From the NCBI RefSeq assembly GCF_945290125.1, contig NZ_CALYQV010000003.1, positions 1-64,000 on the forward strand: DNA of 64,000 bases, read 5' to 3'. This DNA is from an uncultured Lactobacillus sp. (GTDB lineage: Bacteria > Bacillota > Bacilli > Lactobacillales > Lactobacillaceae). Position numbers and translations under genes: made by a program. Under the pieces are notes generated by a model that ran no database searches, had not been told where the DNA came from, and worked only from the letters and a program-made list of their open reading frames with translations. Positions 7,514-16,128 of the stretch are shown here, piece by piece (positions within the stretch are counted from its first letter, which is position 1; every line of letters begins with the position of its first letter).

Positions 7514-8689
7514 TTGTTGGAAAAAACTTTTTATAGAACAATGTTAAGTAAGTCTTTTCCGTTCCCTGTTAAAGTGACCTACTGGGACGGTAAAAGCGAA
7601 ATATATGGAAACGGTACCCCGAGTATTGAGATTATTTTTAACGAGAAAATCCCAACGAGCGCTATTTCTAAAAATGCTTCTTTAGCTCTTGGAGAAGCAT
7701 ACATGGATAAAAAAATTGAGATTAAAGGAAGTTTGCAAAAATTAATATGCGGAGCTTATGAAAGTGCGGGAAGCTTTTTGCGTTCTAGTAAATTCCGTAA
7801 ATTTTTGCCGAAAGAAAAGCATACTGAAGAACAAAGCGAAAAAGACGTTCAAAGTCATTATGATATAGGTAATGATTTTTACAAACTATGGCTCGACCCT
7901 ACTTTAACTTATTCCTGTGCTTATTTTGAAAATGAAAATGATGACCTTGAAACTGCACAGTTGGCAAAAATACATCATATTTTAAATAAATTAAATCCGG
8001 AAAAAGGAAAAACTTTACTTGATATTGGTTGTGGTTGGGGGACACTCATGCTGTTAGCTGCAAAAGAATATGGGCTGAAAGTGACAGGTGTAACCCTGAG
8101 TGAAGAACAATATAAGTTAGTGCAAAAGAAAATATATGACCAAAACTTACAAGATGTTGCCGAGGTCAGGTTAGAGGACTATCGTGAATTAGGCAATCAA
8201 CAGTGGGACTATGTAACTTCTGTCGGCATGTTTGAACACGTCGGTAAAGAAAACTTAGGGCAATACTTCGGAGATATTGCGAAATACTTAAAAAAGGACG
8301 GAGTCGCTTTAATTCACGGCATAACGCGCCAGCAAGGTGGTGCTAAAAATGCTTGGCTCAATAAGTACATTTTCCCAGGTGGTTATATTCCTGGTTTAGC
8401 CGAAAATATTGACCATATTATTGAAAATGATATGCAAATTGCAGACATCGAAATGCTAAGAAGGCATTATCAAAAAACTTTGGAAATTTGGGATCGTAAC
8501 TTCAACAGCAAACGAGATCAAATTCAAAAGAATATGGGCAAACGTTTTACCCGAATGTGGGATCTGTACTTACAGGCTTGCGCTGCTTCTTTTGAATCTG
8601 GAAATATTGATGTTGTGCAATATCTCATTACCAAAGGACCATCTGGTAAAAATTTGCCTATGACTAGGAAATATATGTTAAACAAGTAA
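7514..8689 (+). CDS. cfa: cyclopropane-fatty-acyl-phospholipid synthase
   Basis: Cfa uses SAM to add a methylene bridge to unsaturated acyl chains of membrane phospholipids, hardening membranes against acid and stress. The 391-residue protein has an N-terminal lipid-binding region and a C-terminal SAM methyltransferase domain with DIGCGWG at 170-176. Residues matching the bicarbonate/active site of E. coli Cfa are visible: Cys135 (TYSCAYF), Glu241 (GMFEHVG), His268 (HGIT) and Tyr in [15 protein letters not shown]. The start is TTG at 7514, preceded by GGAGG at about ten bases; a second TTG follows immediately. A bidirectional terminator lies just downstream. Length is normal. Confidence 0.93.
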   Translation: MLEKTFYRTMLSKSFPFPVKVTYWDGKSEIYGNGTPSIEIIFNEKIPTSAISKNASLALGEAYMDKKIEIKGSLQKLICGAYESAGSFLRSSKFRKFLPKEKHTEEQSEKDVQSHYDIGNDFYKLWLDPTLTYSCAYFENENDDLETAQLAKIHHILNKLNPEKGKTLLDIGCGWGTLMLLAAKEYGLKVTGVTLSEEQYKLVQKKIYDQNLQDVAEVRLEDYRELGNQQWDYVTSVGMFEHVGKENLGQYFGDIAKYLKKDGVALIHGITRQQGGAKNAWLNKYIFPGGYIPGLAENIDHIIENDMQIADIEMLRRHYQKTLEIWDRNFNSKRDQIQKNMGKRFTRMWDLYLQACAASFESGNIDVVQYLITKGPSGKNLPMTRKYMLNK

Positions 8690-8704
8690 AAAATTATTAC
8701 ATAC

Positions 8705-8740
8705 AAAAAAGCTGATAAAACAAAACTTATCAGCTTTTTT
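8705..8740. terminator. bidirectional terminator between cfa and the FAD dehydrogenase
   Basis: AAAAAAGCTGATAA pairs with TTATCAGCTTTTTT across an eight-base loop. T runs on both strands serve the two converging genes. Confidence 0.9.
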
Positions 8741-8764
8741 TATTGTTAAAAAACAGAAAAAATT

Positions 8765-10165
8765 TTAAGGCTCAAAAATTTTTCCTGGATTGATAACATA
8801 ATTAGGGTCAAATAGCTTTTTAACTTTACGTAATAAATCAGTATATTCTTCGCCGTAAAAGTCTTCAAAGTAATTTGCTCTGGCATAACCAATTCCGTGT
8901 TCACCTGACATATTACCATCAAGAGATTTAGCAGTCTTATATAGTTCAGAAATAACCTTATCGCTAGTCTTGACATATTCTTTATCTGTCATATTGTCAG
9001 AGCAAAGATAGATATGCAGGTTACCATCACCAGCATGGCCAAAGTTTGGAATGCGAATATTTAGTTCCTGTTCAAGTTCTTCAATACGATCCAAAACTAC
9101 AGGAATGTGATTTATTGGTACACAAACATCAATTTCGTCCATTTTTGGAGTGGACTTTTGAATAGCTAAAAGCAATTCTTCACGACATTTCCATATTTTC
9201 TTCGCTTCTTCAGAATCAGCACCCAGGACAACAGCTTTTTCAGCTTTAAACGGCTTTACTACTTCTAAAGTTTCCTTCAGTTCCGCCTTCCACTCATCTT
9301 CAGTAAAGGCATCAATACCAATCATGATGAAGCCATCGCCTTGTTTAAGTGGAAATTCATCTTTAGCATATGATTCCCATAATTTAATTACTTTGCGTCC
9401 CATAAATTCAACTGTTGTGGGCACAACACCTGATCTTAGAATGGCCGGAACGGATTTAATTGCATCATTTAGAGTTGGAAATGGAATAATTGCATTTATT
9501 GACTTGTGAGGTTTTGGATATAAACGAATTGTAACTTCTGTTATAACTCCAAGAGTACCTTCAGCACCGATAAATAAATCTTTCAGCGAATAACCTGACG
9601 ATGATTTAACTGCTTTTGAGCCAAATTTATATAATTTGCCATTTGTCAAAACAGCTTTGATCTCACGAATATGCTCTCTCGTTACGCCATACTTAATTGC
9701 CTTAAGACCACCGGCATTTGTTGAAACATTGCCTCCTATTGTAGCCCAATGCATAGCAGGTGCTGGCATATATACAAATGGTTTATCAGCACAAAACTCA
9801 TCCAAATCTTTCAGCCTAATTCCTGCTTGAACTGTCATTGTCAAGTTTTCAGGATCGTATTCTAAAATCTTATTCATCTTGACCATATCTAGTGAAATTC
9901 CGCCATCAACTGTCAAGTTAGCTCCCATCAAGCCGGTTGAATTACCTCTTGGAACTAAAGGTATTGAGTTGTCACTTGCATATTTAACAACGTTCATGAC
10001 TTCTTCATTAGTCGTCGGTTGAATTACCAAATCTGGCATTGCCCTTACAGTACGAAATTGGTCATGATCCCAGTGCTTTGTGGGTTTAGTAATAAATCTT
10101 TCTGGATCTGAGATAAATTTTCTTAAATTTTCCAAATCAGTTTCATTGATTTTATGATATTCCAT
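8765..10165 (-). CDS. FAD-linked D-lactate/glycolate dehydrogenase (GlcD family)
   Basis: The 466-residue protein is a VAO/PCMH-type FAD oxidoreductase. An N-terminal FAD_binding_4 domain contains VPRGNSTGLMGANL (71-84) and the glycine-rich TIGGNVSTNAGGLK block. The C-terminal FAD-oxidase domain carries NFGHAGDGNLHIYL (about 374-387) and GEHGIGYARANYF (about 421-433). Family members oxidise D-lactate, glycolate or 2-hydroxyglutarate to 2-oxo acids; the substrate cannot be fixed here, though D-lactate suits a lactic acid bacterium. ATG at 10165 follows GAAGGGA; the ATG at 10192 lies in a leader hairpin and is rejected. The promoter overlaps a near-perfect CcpA site, so carbon catabolite repression is expected. 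Confidence 0.85.
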   Translation of the reverse strand: MEYHKINETDLENLRKFISDPERFITKPTKHWDHDQFRTVRAMPDLVIQPTTNEEVMNVVKYASDNSIPLVPRGNSTGLMGANLTVDGGISLDMVKMNKILEYDPENLTMTVQAGIRLKDLDEFCADKPFVYMPAPAMHWATIGGNVSTNAGGLKAIKYGVTREHIREIKAVLTNGKLYKFGSKAVKSSSGYSLKDLFIGAEGTLGVITEVTIRLYPKPHKSINAIIPFPTLNDAIKSVPAILRSGVVPTTVEFMGRKVIKLWESYAKDEFPLKQGDGFIMIGIDAFTEDEWKAELKETLEVVKPFKAEKAVVLGADSEEAKKIWKCREELLLAIQKSTPKMDEIDVCVPINHIPVVLDRIEELEQELNIRIPNFGHAGDGNLHIYLCSDNMTDKEYVKTSDKVISELYKTAKSLDGNMSGEHGIGYARANYFEDFYGEEYTDLLRKVKKLFDPNYVINPGKIFEP

Positions 10166-10184
10166 TATAATTCCCTTCTTACTA

Positions 10185-10206
10185 AAAAGCATAGTATCCT
10201 ATGCTT
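10185..10206 (-). promoter_or_regulatory. leader hairpin with T tail upstream of the FAD dehydrogenase
   Basis: On the minus strand AAGCATAG and CTATGCTT form an 8-bp stem with a GATA loop, followed by a short T run and then the ribosome site. It could be a weak attenuator or a protein-binding palindrome. Confidence 0.4.
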
Positions 10207-10213
10207 ATAAATT

Positions 10214-10242
10214 AATTTACTCTATACTGCAAACGCTGTCAA
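10214..10242 (-). promoter_or_regulatory. FAD dehydrogenase promoter with overlapping cre (CcpA) site
   Basis: The minus strand reads -35 TTGACA (10237-10242), a 17-bp spacer and -10 TAAATT (10214-10219). The sequence TGACAGCGTTTGCA (10228-10241) overlaps the -35 and matches the cre consensus TGWAANCGNTWNCA at all positions but one. Repression by CcpA blocking the -35 box is inferred. Confidence 0.75.
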
Positions 10243-10372
10243 TAGTGTATATATTTATAACGTATATAAATATTTTATAAGTTAAAGGGCATTAAAAGTT
10301 TCAATCAATCTCCTATAATCCTAGAAAATAAAAGCTTTAAATTTGGTTTCTTTTATTAAAAATAGACACAAT

Positions 10373-10405
10373 AAAACCTCCAAATTTAACTAATTTGGAG
10401 GTTTT
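10373..10405. terminator. terminator after the ABC exporter operon
   Basis: AAAACCTCCAAATT pairs with AATTTGGAGGTTTT around a five-base loop, directly downstream of the exporter gene on the minus strand. Between this hairpin and the dehydrogenase promoter (10243-10372) I see no gene. Confidence 0.9.
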
Positions 10406-10432
10406 ATCAAAGCTTTTTATCAACTACCGTTT

Positions 10433-12232
10433 TTACTTTTGATTGTTCTGTAAAGTATACAAGTTATAATAATAACCCTTTTGTGAAAGGAGCTCTTCGT
10501 GATTGCCTCTTTCAACGATTTTGCCATCATTTAATACAATAATTTGATCTGCATCCACAATAGTTGAAAGTCTGTGCGCAATAGCCAGAGTAGTACGACC
10601 CTTACGAAGCCGTTTTAATCCCTGTTGAATAAGCGTTTCGGTTTCAGTATCAACATTTGCTGTAGCTTCATCTAAAACTAAAATTTTGGGGTCAGTAACT
10701 AATGTACGAGCAAATGAAATAAGTTGTCTTTGTCCTTGGCTAAATTCACTTCCTCCTTCACCCACTTTTGCATGGTATTTACCAGGAAGATTTTCAATAA
10801 AGCCGTCCGCTTGGACAGTTTCAGCAGCCTTTTTTATTTGTTCATCCGTAATATCTTTATTATAAAGACGGATATTAGAGTTTATATCCCCATAAAACAT
10901 GAATGGTTCTTGCAACACTAGCCCCAGCTTTTTACGTAATTCTGCTTTAGGGTACTTTTTGATATCTACACCGTCAATTAGGACTTCACCCTGATAGAAT
11001 TCATAAAATCGCATCATCACATTTATAATTGAACTTTTACCGGAGCCAGTATGACCTACAATGCCGAGAGTTTCTCCTGGATTAACTGTAAAAGAAATAT
11101 CATGCAAAATTTTGTTTTTGCCATCATAAGAAAAGCTGACATGCTTAAACTCAATTTTTCCTTGATTTATTGTCAATCCATCTTCAGCATTTTGTTTAGG
11201 TTCATAGTCAGTATTATCTAAAATACGGAAAATTCTTTTTCCCGCAACAATACCATCCTGGAAGAAAGTCATTTGATCCATCATATTAGCGATTGGATTG
11301 AAAAACTGTGAGATGTATTGTGAAAATGCATAAACCACACCAGCTGGTACAAAAGTTTCCCTTAATGGAAACCCAAAATACATTAAAGTTAAAGCTAGAG
11401 CAAGAGAATACAATAAACTAGTCAAAGGCGAAAGTAAAAGAGAATTAAGATTAATCATATTGAATCTGGTTTTCATTAAAGCTGTATTTTCATCTTCAAA
11501 ATGATTAGTCATACGTTTTTCTTGCTTAAACTGCTGGATTAACGAAACCCCCTCGATTGATTCATTCAAATTGGTATTAATACGACTCAGTCGCTCACGA
11601 TAACTGCGATAAAGTTTGGAACTTCTTTTAGAATATTGCCATATAATTACCAAAAGTAAAGGCAGAAAAGCCAATACTATTAGCCCCGCTGTCACATTTG
11701 TAGAAAACATTGCCACCATGGCCGAAATAATTGAGAAAAATGACATTACCACACTGGATAAAACGGTAAGAAAGTTACTCAATGTCATAGTATCATTAGT
11801 TACTCTTGAAACTATCGATCCAGCCGGTGTTTGATCAAAGTAGCGCATACCCAGAGTATGTAATTTTTGATATAATTCCGCACGCAAGCCTTCAAGGGAT
11901 TTCTCAGAACCTAATGCAAAGAAATACTCATAAGTGAATTGCAAAATTCCTTTGACAACTGAACCAAAAGCATAGAGAAAACCAGCAAATAATATTATTT
12001 GAGTAGTTACATCAGCTTTTACCAAAAAGTTATCTAAAAAATACTGTAAACCATAAGGCAAGAGAACATTAATAATACTTACTAAAAGCGCTCCAACTCC
12101 AGCAATAATCATTTCGTTCTTAAAATGCATTACGAAACGCAAAAGGCGTTTAAAAATACTGAGCTGTTCTTTTACCGGTATTTCTTGAGACCAAACTGAT
12201 TGAAATGAGTTTTCATCATCCATCTTTTTCAC
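10433..12232 (-). CDS. heterodimeric ABC exporter subunit with degenerate signature motif
   Basis: This 599-residue half-transporter has a six-helix type IV exporter domain (about 35-330) and an ATPase domain (about 355-595). Walker A GHTGSGKS is at 393-400 and Walker B with catalytic Glu is LVLDEATANVD (Glu522). The ABC signature is FSQGQRQ (497-503) instead of LSGGQ. The partner encoded upstream has the opposite pattern: intact LSGGQ but no catalytic Glu. Together they would form one functional and one degenerate ATP site, as in LmrCD, BmrCD and TM287/288 multidrug exporters. The gene overlaps its partner by 17 bases, supporting coupled translation. The substrate is unknown. Confidence 0.9.
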   Translation of the reverse strand: MKKMDDENSFQSVWSQEIPVKEQLSIFKRLLRFVMHFKNEMIIAGVGALLVSIINVLLPYGLQYFLDNFLVKADVTTQIILFAGFLYAFGSVVKGILQFTYEYFFALGSEKSLEGLRAELYQKLHTLGMRYFDQTPAGSIVSRVTNDTMTLSNFLTVLSSVVMSFFSIISAMVAMFSTNVTAGLIVLAFLPLLLVIIWQYSKRSSKLYRSYRERLSRINTNLNESIEGVSLIQQFKQEKRMTNHFEDENTALMKTRFNMINLNSLLLSPLTSLLYSLALALTLMYFGFPLRETFVPAGVVYAFSQYISQFFNPIANMMDQMTFFQDGIVAGKRIFRILDNTDYEPKQNAEDGLTINQGKIEFKHVSFSYDGKNKILHDISFTVNPGETLGIVGHTGSGKSSIINVMMRFYEFYQGEVLIDGVDIKKYPKAELRKKLGLVLQEPFMFYGDINSNIRLYNKDITDEQIKKAAETVQADGFIENLPGKYHAKVGEGGSEFSQGQRQLISFARTLVTDPKILVLDEATANVDTETETLIQQGLKRLRKGRTTLAIAHRLSTIVDADQIIVLNDGKIVERGNHEELLSQKGYYYNLYTLQNNQK

Positions 12233-13979
12233 CCACCTTGTCTTCTAATTCCTGTCTTTGCCACATATCAGCGTACCAGCCATTAAGTTTGAGTAACTGA
12301 TCGTGAGTACCCCTTTCAACAATGCGACCGTCTTTTAATACTAAAATTAAATCGGCATTCATAACAGAGGTAAGTCTGTGCGTCGCAATCAAAGTTGTCT
12401 TGCCTTTTCTTTCTTTCTTTAAGGAATGCAAAATGGCCATTTCTGTTCTGGCATCAACAGCAGATAAAGCATCATCCAAAACTAATATCTGACTGTGCTT
12501 AAGTAACGCTCTAGCAATTGACATCCTTTGCTTTTGACCACCAGAAAGTGAAACACCATTTTCACCAACCAAGGTATTGTAGCCTCCAGGCATTTCTAAA
12601 ATATCATTGTGTAAATCACTCTTTTTTGCAGCAGTAATAATTGCATTCTTATCACTGTCTGCATTTGAAAATGCAATGTTCTTTTGAATGCTAGTAGAAA
12701 ATAAGTAATTATCCTGTGGTACGTAAGAAATTTGCCGCAATAAAACATTTAGTGGAATTTCTCTAATATCATACCCATTTAGAGTTATATGACCATCATA
12801 CTTATCAAATTCTCTTAGCAAAAGTTGAATTATAGTTGTCTTGCCCGCTCCAACTTTACCAACAAGTCCCAGAGTCTGTCCCATTTTTAGAGTAAAATTA
12901 ATATTATTCAGCACTTGGACATTTGGTTCATCCGGATATGCGAAAAATCTAACATGATAATCAAGATCTCCTGCTATATCCTTAGCCGAAATCTTTTGAT
13001 CTGCATATTTATCAGTAATTTCTGATTTTTCTTCAAGTAACTTTTCTATACGGTCGTAACTGGCACTACCACGCTCTAAGATGTTAAAAAGATAGCCAAT
13101 CGCAAACATTGGCCAAACCATATTGCCAATATATGCAATAAAAGAAACCAGTTGACCAATGGTAAGAGCTTTATTAAAAACTAATAGACCACCATAAATA
13201 ATGGTAATAGTATAGGTTAAACCAATAAGCAATGTCCCCAAGGGATCAAATAATGAATCCCATTTGAAAACTTGTTTATTAATTTTAATGGTGTCTTCAA
13301 CCATCTGGTCAAAAGCTGCAGTATCTTCTTTACCCTGACCAAATGTTTTTAAAACTTTGATACCTGAAACCGATTCTTGAGTTTTATTATTCAGCTTTGA
13401 AAAAGCTGCCTGGGATTTGTCAAATGCATCGTGGAGTCTGTCACCTAATTTCCAAGCTCCCCAAGCTAGAAATGGTAATGGCAAAAGGGCAACAATCGTT
13501 AGGCGCCAATCAACAAATGCAATCATAGCAACCATAGTCGATACACTCATGATAAGAGAATCCACCAAAGTTAAAACGCCTTCACCAGCAACTTCCTGGA
13601 CAGCTGAAACATCATTTGTTGCATGAGCCATCAGGTCGCCGGTTCTGTGACGTTGATAAAAAGTACGATCCATTGCCATAAAGTGATCAAATAATTTCGA
13701 TCTCAATTGTAATTCAAGTTCAGCAGCTCCACCCCATATTTGTCTACGCCAAAAATAGCGAAAACCATATAGCAAAAGGGCTGACAAAATAATAGCTAAA
13801 ATTAACAGACCATATTTTTGCCAGCTAATGTGACCCTTATCCAATTGATCTGCCATTAAGCCTAATATTCTTGGTGGTACTAAATTTACAACAGATGTAA
13901 GTGCTAAAAATGTAATACCGATGAGGTAACGCATTTTTTCTTTTTTAAAAAACCAACCTAATTTAAAAAATATTCCCAT
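12216..13979 (-). CDS. heterodimeric ABC exporter subunit lacking the catalytic glutamate
   Basis: This 587-residue half-transporter is the first gene of the exporter pair. It has a six-helix membrane domain (about 18-310) and an ATPase domain (about 340-580). Walker A is GKVGAGKT (374-381) and the signature is canonical LSGGQKQR (478-485). In Walker B, LVLDDALSAVD has Asp503 where the catalytic Glu normally stands, so the site formed by its own Walker B is predicted to bind but hardly hydrolyse ATP. Relatives export drugs, lipids or peptides. The start ATG follows AAGGTG. A terminator hairpin after yneF lies 27 bases upstream, so the pair relies on readthrough or an unseen promoter. Confidence 0.9.
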   Translation of the reverse strand: MGIFFKLGWFFKKEKMRYLIGITFLALTSVVNLVPPRILGLMADQLDKGHISWQKYGLLILAIILSALLLYGFRYFWRRQIWGGAAELELQLRSKLFDHFMAMDRTFYQRHRTGDLMAHATNDVSAVQEVAGEGVLTLVDSLIMSVSTMVAMIAFVDWRLTIVALLPLPFLAWGAWKLGDRLHDAFDKSQAAFSKLNNKTQESVSGIKVLKTFGQGKEDTAAFDQMVEDTIKINKQVFKWDSLFDPLGTLLIGLTYTITIIYGGLLVFNKALTIGQLVSFIAYIGNMVWPMFAIGYLFNILERGSASYDRIEKLLEEKSEITDKYADQKISAKDIAGDLDYHVRFFAYPDEPNVQVLNNINFTLKMGQTLGLVGKVGAGKTTIIQLLLREFDKYDGHITLNGYDIREIPLNVLLRQISYVPQDNYLFSTSIQKNIAFSNADSDKNAIITAAKKSDLHNDILEMPGGYNTLVGENGVSLSGGQKQRMSIARALLKHSQILVLDDALSAVDARTEMAILHSLKKERKGKTTLIATHRLTSVMNADLILVLKDGRIVERGTHDQLLKLNGWYADMWQRQELEDKVGEKDG

Positions 13980-14005
13980 TATTCACCTTAAAATTTAGTA
14001 AAAAA

Positions 14006-14025
14006 GCGGAGAAATTATTCTCCGC
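14006..14025 (-). terminator. terminator between yneF and the ABC exporter
   Basis: GCGGAGAA pairs with TTCTCCGC and is followed on the minus strand by six Ts. Confidence 0.75.
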
Positions 14026-14051
14026 CGCACTAATTCAATCTAGTAAAATTG

Positions 14052-14267
14052 TTATTTTTGGTGCTTCATCATGTTCATCACTTGGTTGACCTTCTTAGCC
14101 GAAGGCTTTTGGCCCATTTGAGACATCATAGCAACAATCGTATCTTCACTGATTGGCGGATTATCTTTAAAATACTTTTTCATATATGACCTAGCACCAT
14201 AGAAGCCACCTACAAGGCCCAATAATAGTGCAATCACAATCAGAAAAATCGCTAATCCAAAATTCAT
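14052..14267 (-). CDS. yneF: YneF family single-pass membrane protein (UPF0154)
   Basis: A 71-residue protein with an N-terminal membrane helix (residues 4-26, FGLAIFLIVIALLLGLVGGF) and a conserved basic cytosolic part (ARSYMKKYFKDNPPI, MMSQMGQKPS, QVNQVMNMM). This pattern is diagnostic of the Firmicutes YneF/UPF0154 family, whose biochemical role is not established. It lies between ynzC and the exporter, close to lexA, recalling the Bacillus lexA-yneA-yneB-ynzC...yneF neighbourhood. Length is normal. Confidence 0.9.
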   Translation of the reverse strand: MNFGLAIFLIVIALLLGLVGGFYGARSYMKKYFKDNPPISEDTIVAMMSQMGQKPSAKKVNQVMNMMKHQK

Positions 14268-14336
14268 AAAAATATCACCTCAATTTGTCCAATAGTTATA
14301 TCTTACCTAATAATTAAGGAAAATTAAAGATCAAAG

Positions 14337-14585
14337 TTAATCTTTTCTTAAACCTTTTTTTCTTTGAGCCCGTTTTGCTTTCTCAGACGTAATTTCCTTA
14401 CCATTCTTGTCAATTATGACTAAATTTTCAACATCTTGCTTGAAGCCAGCTCTGAAATTTTTGATAAATTCCTGGTGTAATTCCTTACGCTCTTTCTCTT
14501 CAGCTTCAGTTAAGCCTACGGATTTCTTTTTGTGATAAAGCTCATTAATACGATTTATTAATTTTTTTTCGGGATCTTCACTCAT
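14337..14585 (-). CDS. ynzC: DUF896 protein, YnzC-like, LexA-adjacent
   Basis: The 82-residue protein begins MSEDPEKKLINRINELYHKK and contains the DUF896 core: a helical hairpin LINRINELYHKKKSVGLTEAEEKERKELHQEF, followed by FRAGFKQDVENLVIIDKNGKE. ATG at 14585 sits at the right distance from GAGAGGTG; an upstream ATG at 14600 precedes that site and is rejected. In Bacillus ynzC is in the SOS operon divergent from lexA, and here too it is divergent from lexA, with a LexA box in the shared region. Its molecular function is not established; the family folds as a small helical hairpin. Confidence 0.88.
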   Translation of the reverse strand: MSEDPEKKLINRINELYHKKKSVGLTEAEEKERKELHQEFIKNFRAGFKQDVENLVIIDKNGKEITSEKAKRAQRKKGLRKD

Positions 14586-14649
14586 ATTTGCACCTCTCAA
14601 TTAAAAAATTCTACCTTATTTTAACAATGAAAAAAAGTATAAAATTCTT

Positions 14650-14663
14650 AGAACATTTGTTTG
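14650..14663. promoter_or_regulatory. LexA box (SOS operator)
   Basis: AGAACATTTGTTTG matches the Gram-positive SOS box CGAACNNNNGTTCG at eight of its ten specified positions. It lies between divergent ynzC and lexA and directly abuts the lexA -35 box. Confidence 0.75.
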
Positions 14664-14689
14664 TATTATACGAAATGTTTTGCTAAAAT
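14661..14689 (+). promoter_or_regulatory. lexA promoter
   Basis: TTGTAT (14661-14666), a 17-bp spacer and TAAAAT (14684-14689). The -35 box overlaps the LexA operator by three bases, consistent with autorepression. A second TATAAT at 14710-14715 lacks a -35. Confidence 0.6.
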
Positions 14690-14728
14690 TAAACATATAA
14701 GAAAACGTTTATAATACTGGAGATAATT

Positions 14729-15352
14729 ATGACAACTAAACAAAATAATAAGCAGTTGCAAATTCTACGCTATATATATGAAACAGTTGAGGACAGAGGC
14801 TTTCCTCCTACTGTCCGCGAAATTTGTCATGCTGTAGATTTATCTTCAACTTCAACTGTACACGGCCATTTGTCCAGGTTAGAAAATAAGGGTCTACTGA
14901 TCAAGGATGCCACCAAACCAAGAGCGCTGGAAATAACTGATGAAGGTAAAAAAGCAATTGGTGTCCAGCCGAAAGAAATTCCCGTAGTTGGTGATGTCAC
15001 AGCAGGTCAACCGATTTTGGCTGTTGAAGATATAGAAGATTATTTCCCTTTACCTCCAGATCTGGCAAACGATGCCGGAGATCTTTTCATGCTGAGAGTT
15101 CATGGTGAAAGTATGATAAACGCTGGTATCTTAAACGGCGATAATGTCATTGTCCGTAAGCAGTCTTCAGCAATCAACGGAGAAATTGTAGTGGCTATGA
15201 CTGATGAAAATGAAGCCACAGTCAAACGATTTTACAAAGAAAAAGATCACTATCGCCTGCAGCCGGAAAATGATACTATGGCACCTATTATTTTGTCAAG
15301 TGTTCACATTTTAGGCAAAGTGGTAGGACTGTATCGTAACACTATTATTTAA
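14729..15352 (+). CDS. lexA: LexA repressor, SOS regulator
   Basis: LexA represses DNA-damage genes and self-cleaves when RecA filaments form. The 207-residue protein has a winged-helix DNA-binding domain (about 1-72, with [20 protein letters not shown]) and an S24 peptidase domain. The cleavage site Ala92-Gly93 (VTAGQP), nucleophile Ser128 (HGESMI) and general base Lys166 (ATVKRF) are all present, so it should be functional. It is transcribed divergently from ynzC with a LexA box between them. The start ATG follows CTGGAGA. A second likely target is the gene at 54720. Confidence 0.97.
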   Translation: MTTKQNNKQLQILRYIYETVEDRGFPPTVREICHAVDLSSTSTVHGHLSRLENKGLLIKDATKPRALEITDEGKKAIGVQPKEIPVVGDVTAGQPILAVEDIEDYFPLPPDLANDAGDLFMLRVHGESMINAGILNGDNVIVRKQSSAINGEIVVAMTDENEATVKRFYKEKDHYRLQPENDTMAPIILSSVHILGKVVGLYRNTII

Positions 15353-15389
15353 CAACATGACTTTATAGCATTATTGGGGTTAGTAAAAA

Positions 15390-15764
15390 TCATTTTTTAC
15401 GAGTTTCAATAGTGCTTTTTTTCTGCAAAATATCTCCTACTTCTTCCAGCACTTTTTTCTGCGTTTTTAATTTATTAATTTTTACAGATATAACAGCGAT
15501 TTTCTCCTTAATTAATTTTAAGTTTTGTTTATGCTGCTTTTCAGTACTACACGATTCATCGTGTAGTTTTTTTATGTCTTTTATTTCTTGAAGCGAAAAA
15601 CCTAAGTCTTGGAACTCTTTAATTGCTTCAAAAGTATCAGTTTCGTTTTCAGTAAACCAATAGTTTCTTCCCTTACGACCAGGATTTAATAATTTTAAAT
15701 AGATATAATGTCTAACTGTATCAGGTGTAGTATTTTCCTTTTGAATAAATTCTTTCAAATACAT
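15390..15764 (-). CDS. small MerR family transcriptional regulator
   Basis: A 124-residue protein starts MYLKEFIQKENTTPDTVRHY with a MerR helix-turn-helix, the RKGRNYWFTENETDTF wing region and FQDLGFSLQEIKDIKKL, followed by a long dimerisation coiled coil (about 75-118). It has no effector domain; a single Cys (ESCSTE) gives no metal-site signature. ATG at 15764 follows AAGGAAAT; an extended frame to 15872 would cover the divergent gene and is rejected. Its neighbour on the plus strand has a promoter with a 20-bp spacer containing GGGTCGACCC, the expected operator. The ligand is unknown. Confidence 0.85.
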   Translation of the reverse strand: MYLKEFIQKENTTPDTVRHYIYLKLLNPGRKGRNYWFTENETDTFEAIKEFQDLGFSLQEIKDIKKLHDESCSTEKQHKQNLKLIKEKIAVISVKINKLKTQKKVLEEVGDILQKKSTIETRKK

Positions 15765-15774
15765 AATTATTTCC

Positions 15775-15806
15775 TTGACGTTGGGTCGACCCCAGATGGT
15801 TAAAAT
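15775..15806 (+). promoter_or_regulatory. MerR-type promoter with palindromic operator
   Basis: TTGACG (15775-15780) and TAAAAT (15801-15806) are 20 bp apart on the plus strand. The spacer contains the perfect palindrome GGGTCGACCC (15783-15792). The layout is typical for MerR activation of the divergent membrane-protein gene, and the site is close enough to affect the regulator's own expression. Confidence 0.75.
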
Positions 15807-15825
15807 ATAGCAGGAGGCATTAACG

Positions 15826-16128
15826 ATGATATATCTTACTATGTTTTTAACTATTTTATATGGAGTAATCATGATTAGCGCAAATCTTTTGTCTTATCAT
15901 AGCTTGCCAGTCTGGTTAATTGCCATTAATACTTTTTGTGGTTTATGTTTAATCATAAGTTGTGTTTTTAAAAAGCCAATTTTGACTGCTATCGTTTTGC
16001 TAGGGCTTTTACTATTTTCCTTAGCCAATGGCTTTTTTCTTCACGGTGATGTTAAATGGCTTCATTGGCTAACTAGACTCACCTTGACTGTCATTTTAAT
16101 TGGGTTGAATTTTAAATATTTTGGGTGA
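15826..16128 (+). CDS. four-helix hypothetical membrane protein under MerR control
   Basis: The 100-residue protein is almost wholly hydrophobic, with four predicted membrane helices: about 2-22 (LTMFLTILYGVIMISANLL), 28-47 (VWLIAINTFCGLCLIISCVF), 50-69 (PILTAIVLLGLLLFSLANGF) and 77-97 (LHWLTRLTLTVILIGLNFKY). AGGAGG (15812-15817) sits eight bases before ATG at 15826. I do not recognise the family. Its own long-spacer promoter and a divergent MerR gene imply induction by a ligand or stress. Size and topology resemble small multidrug-type proteins, but the helices lack the conserved acidic residue of SMR pumps, so that label would be unsafe. Confidence 0.7.
   Translation: MIYLTMFLTILYGVIMISANLLSYHSLPVWLIAINTFCGLCLIISCVFKKPILTAIVLLGLLLFSLANGFFLHGDVKWLHWLTRLTLTVILIGLNFKYFG

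Noticed and set aside
15826..16128. Small multidrug resistance (SMR) pump
   Set aside because: Length and four helices fit, but the conserved Glu in helix 1 and other SMR residues are absent.
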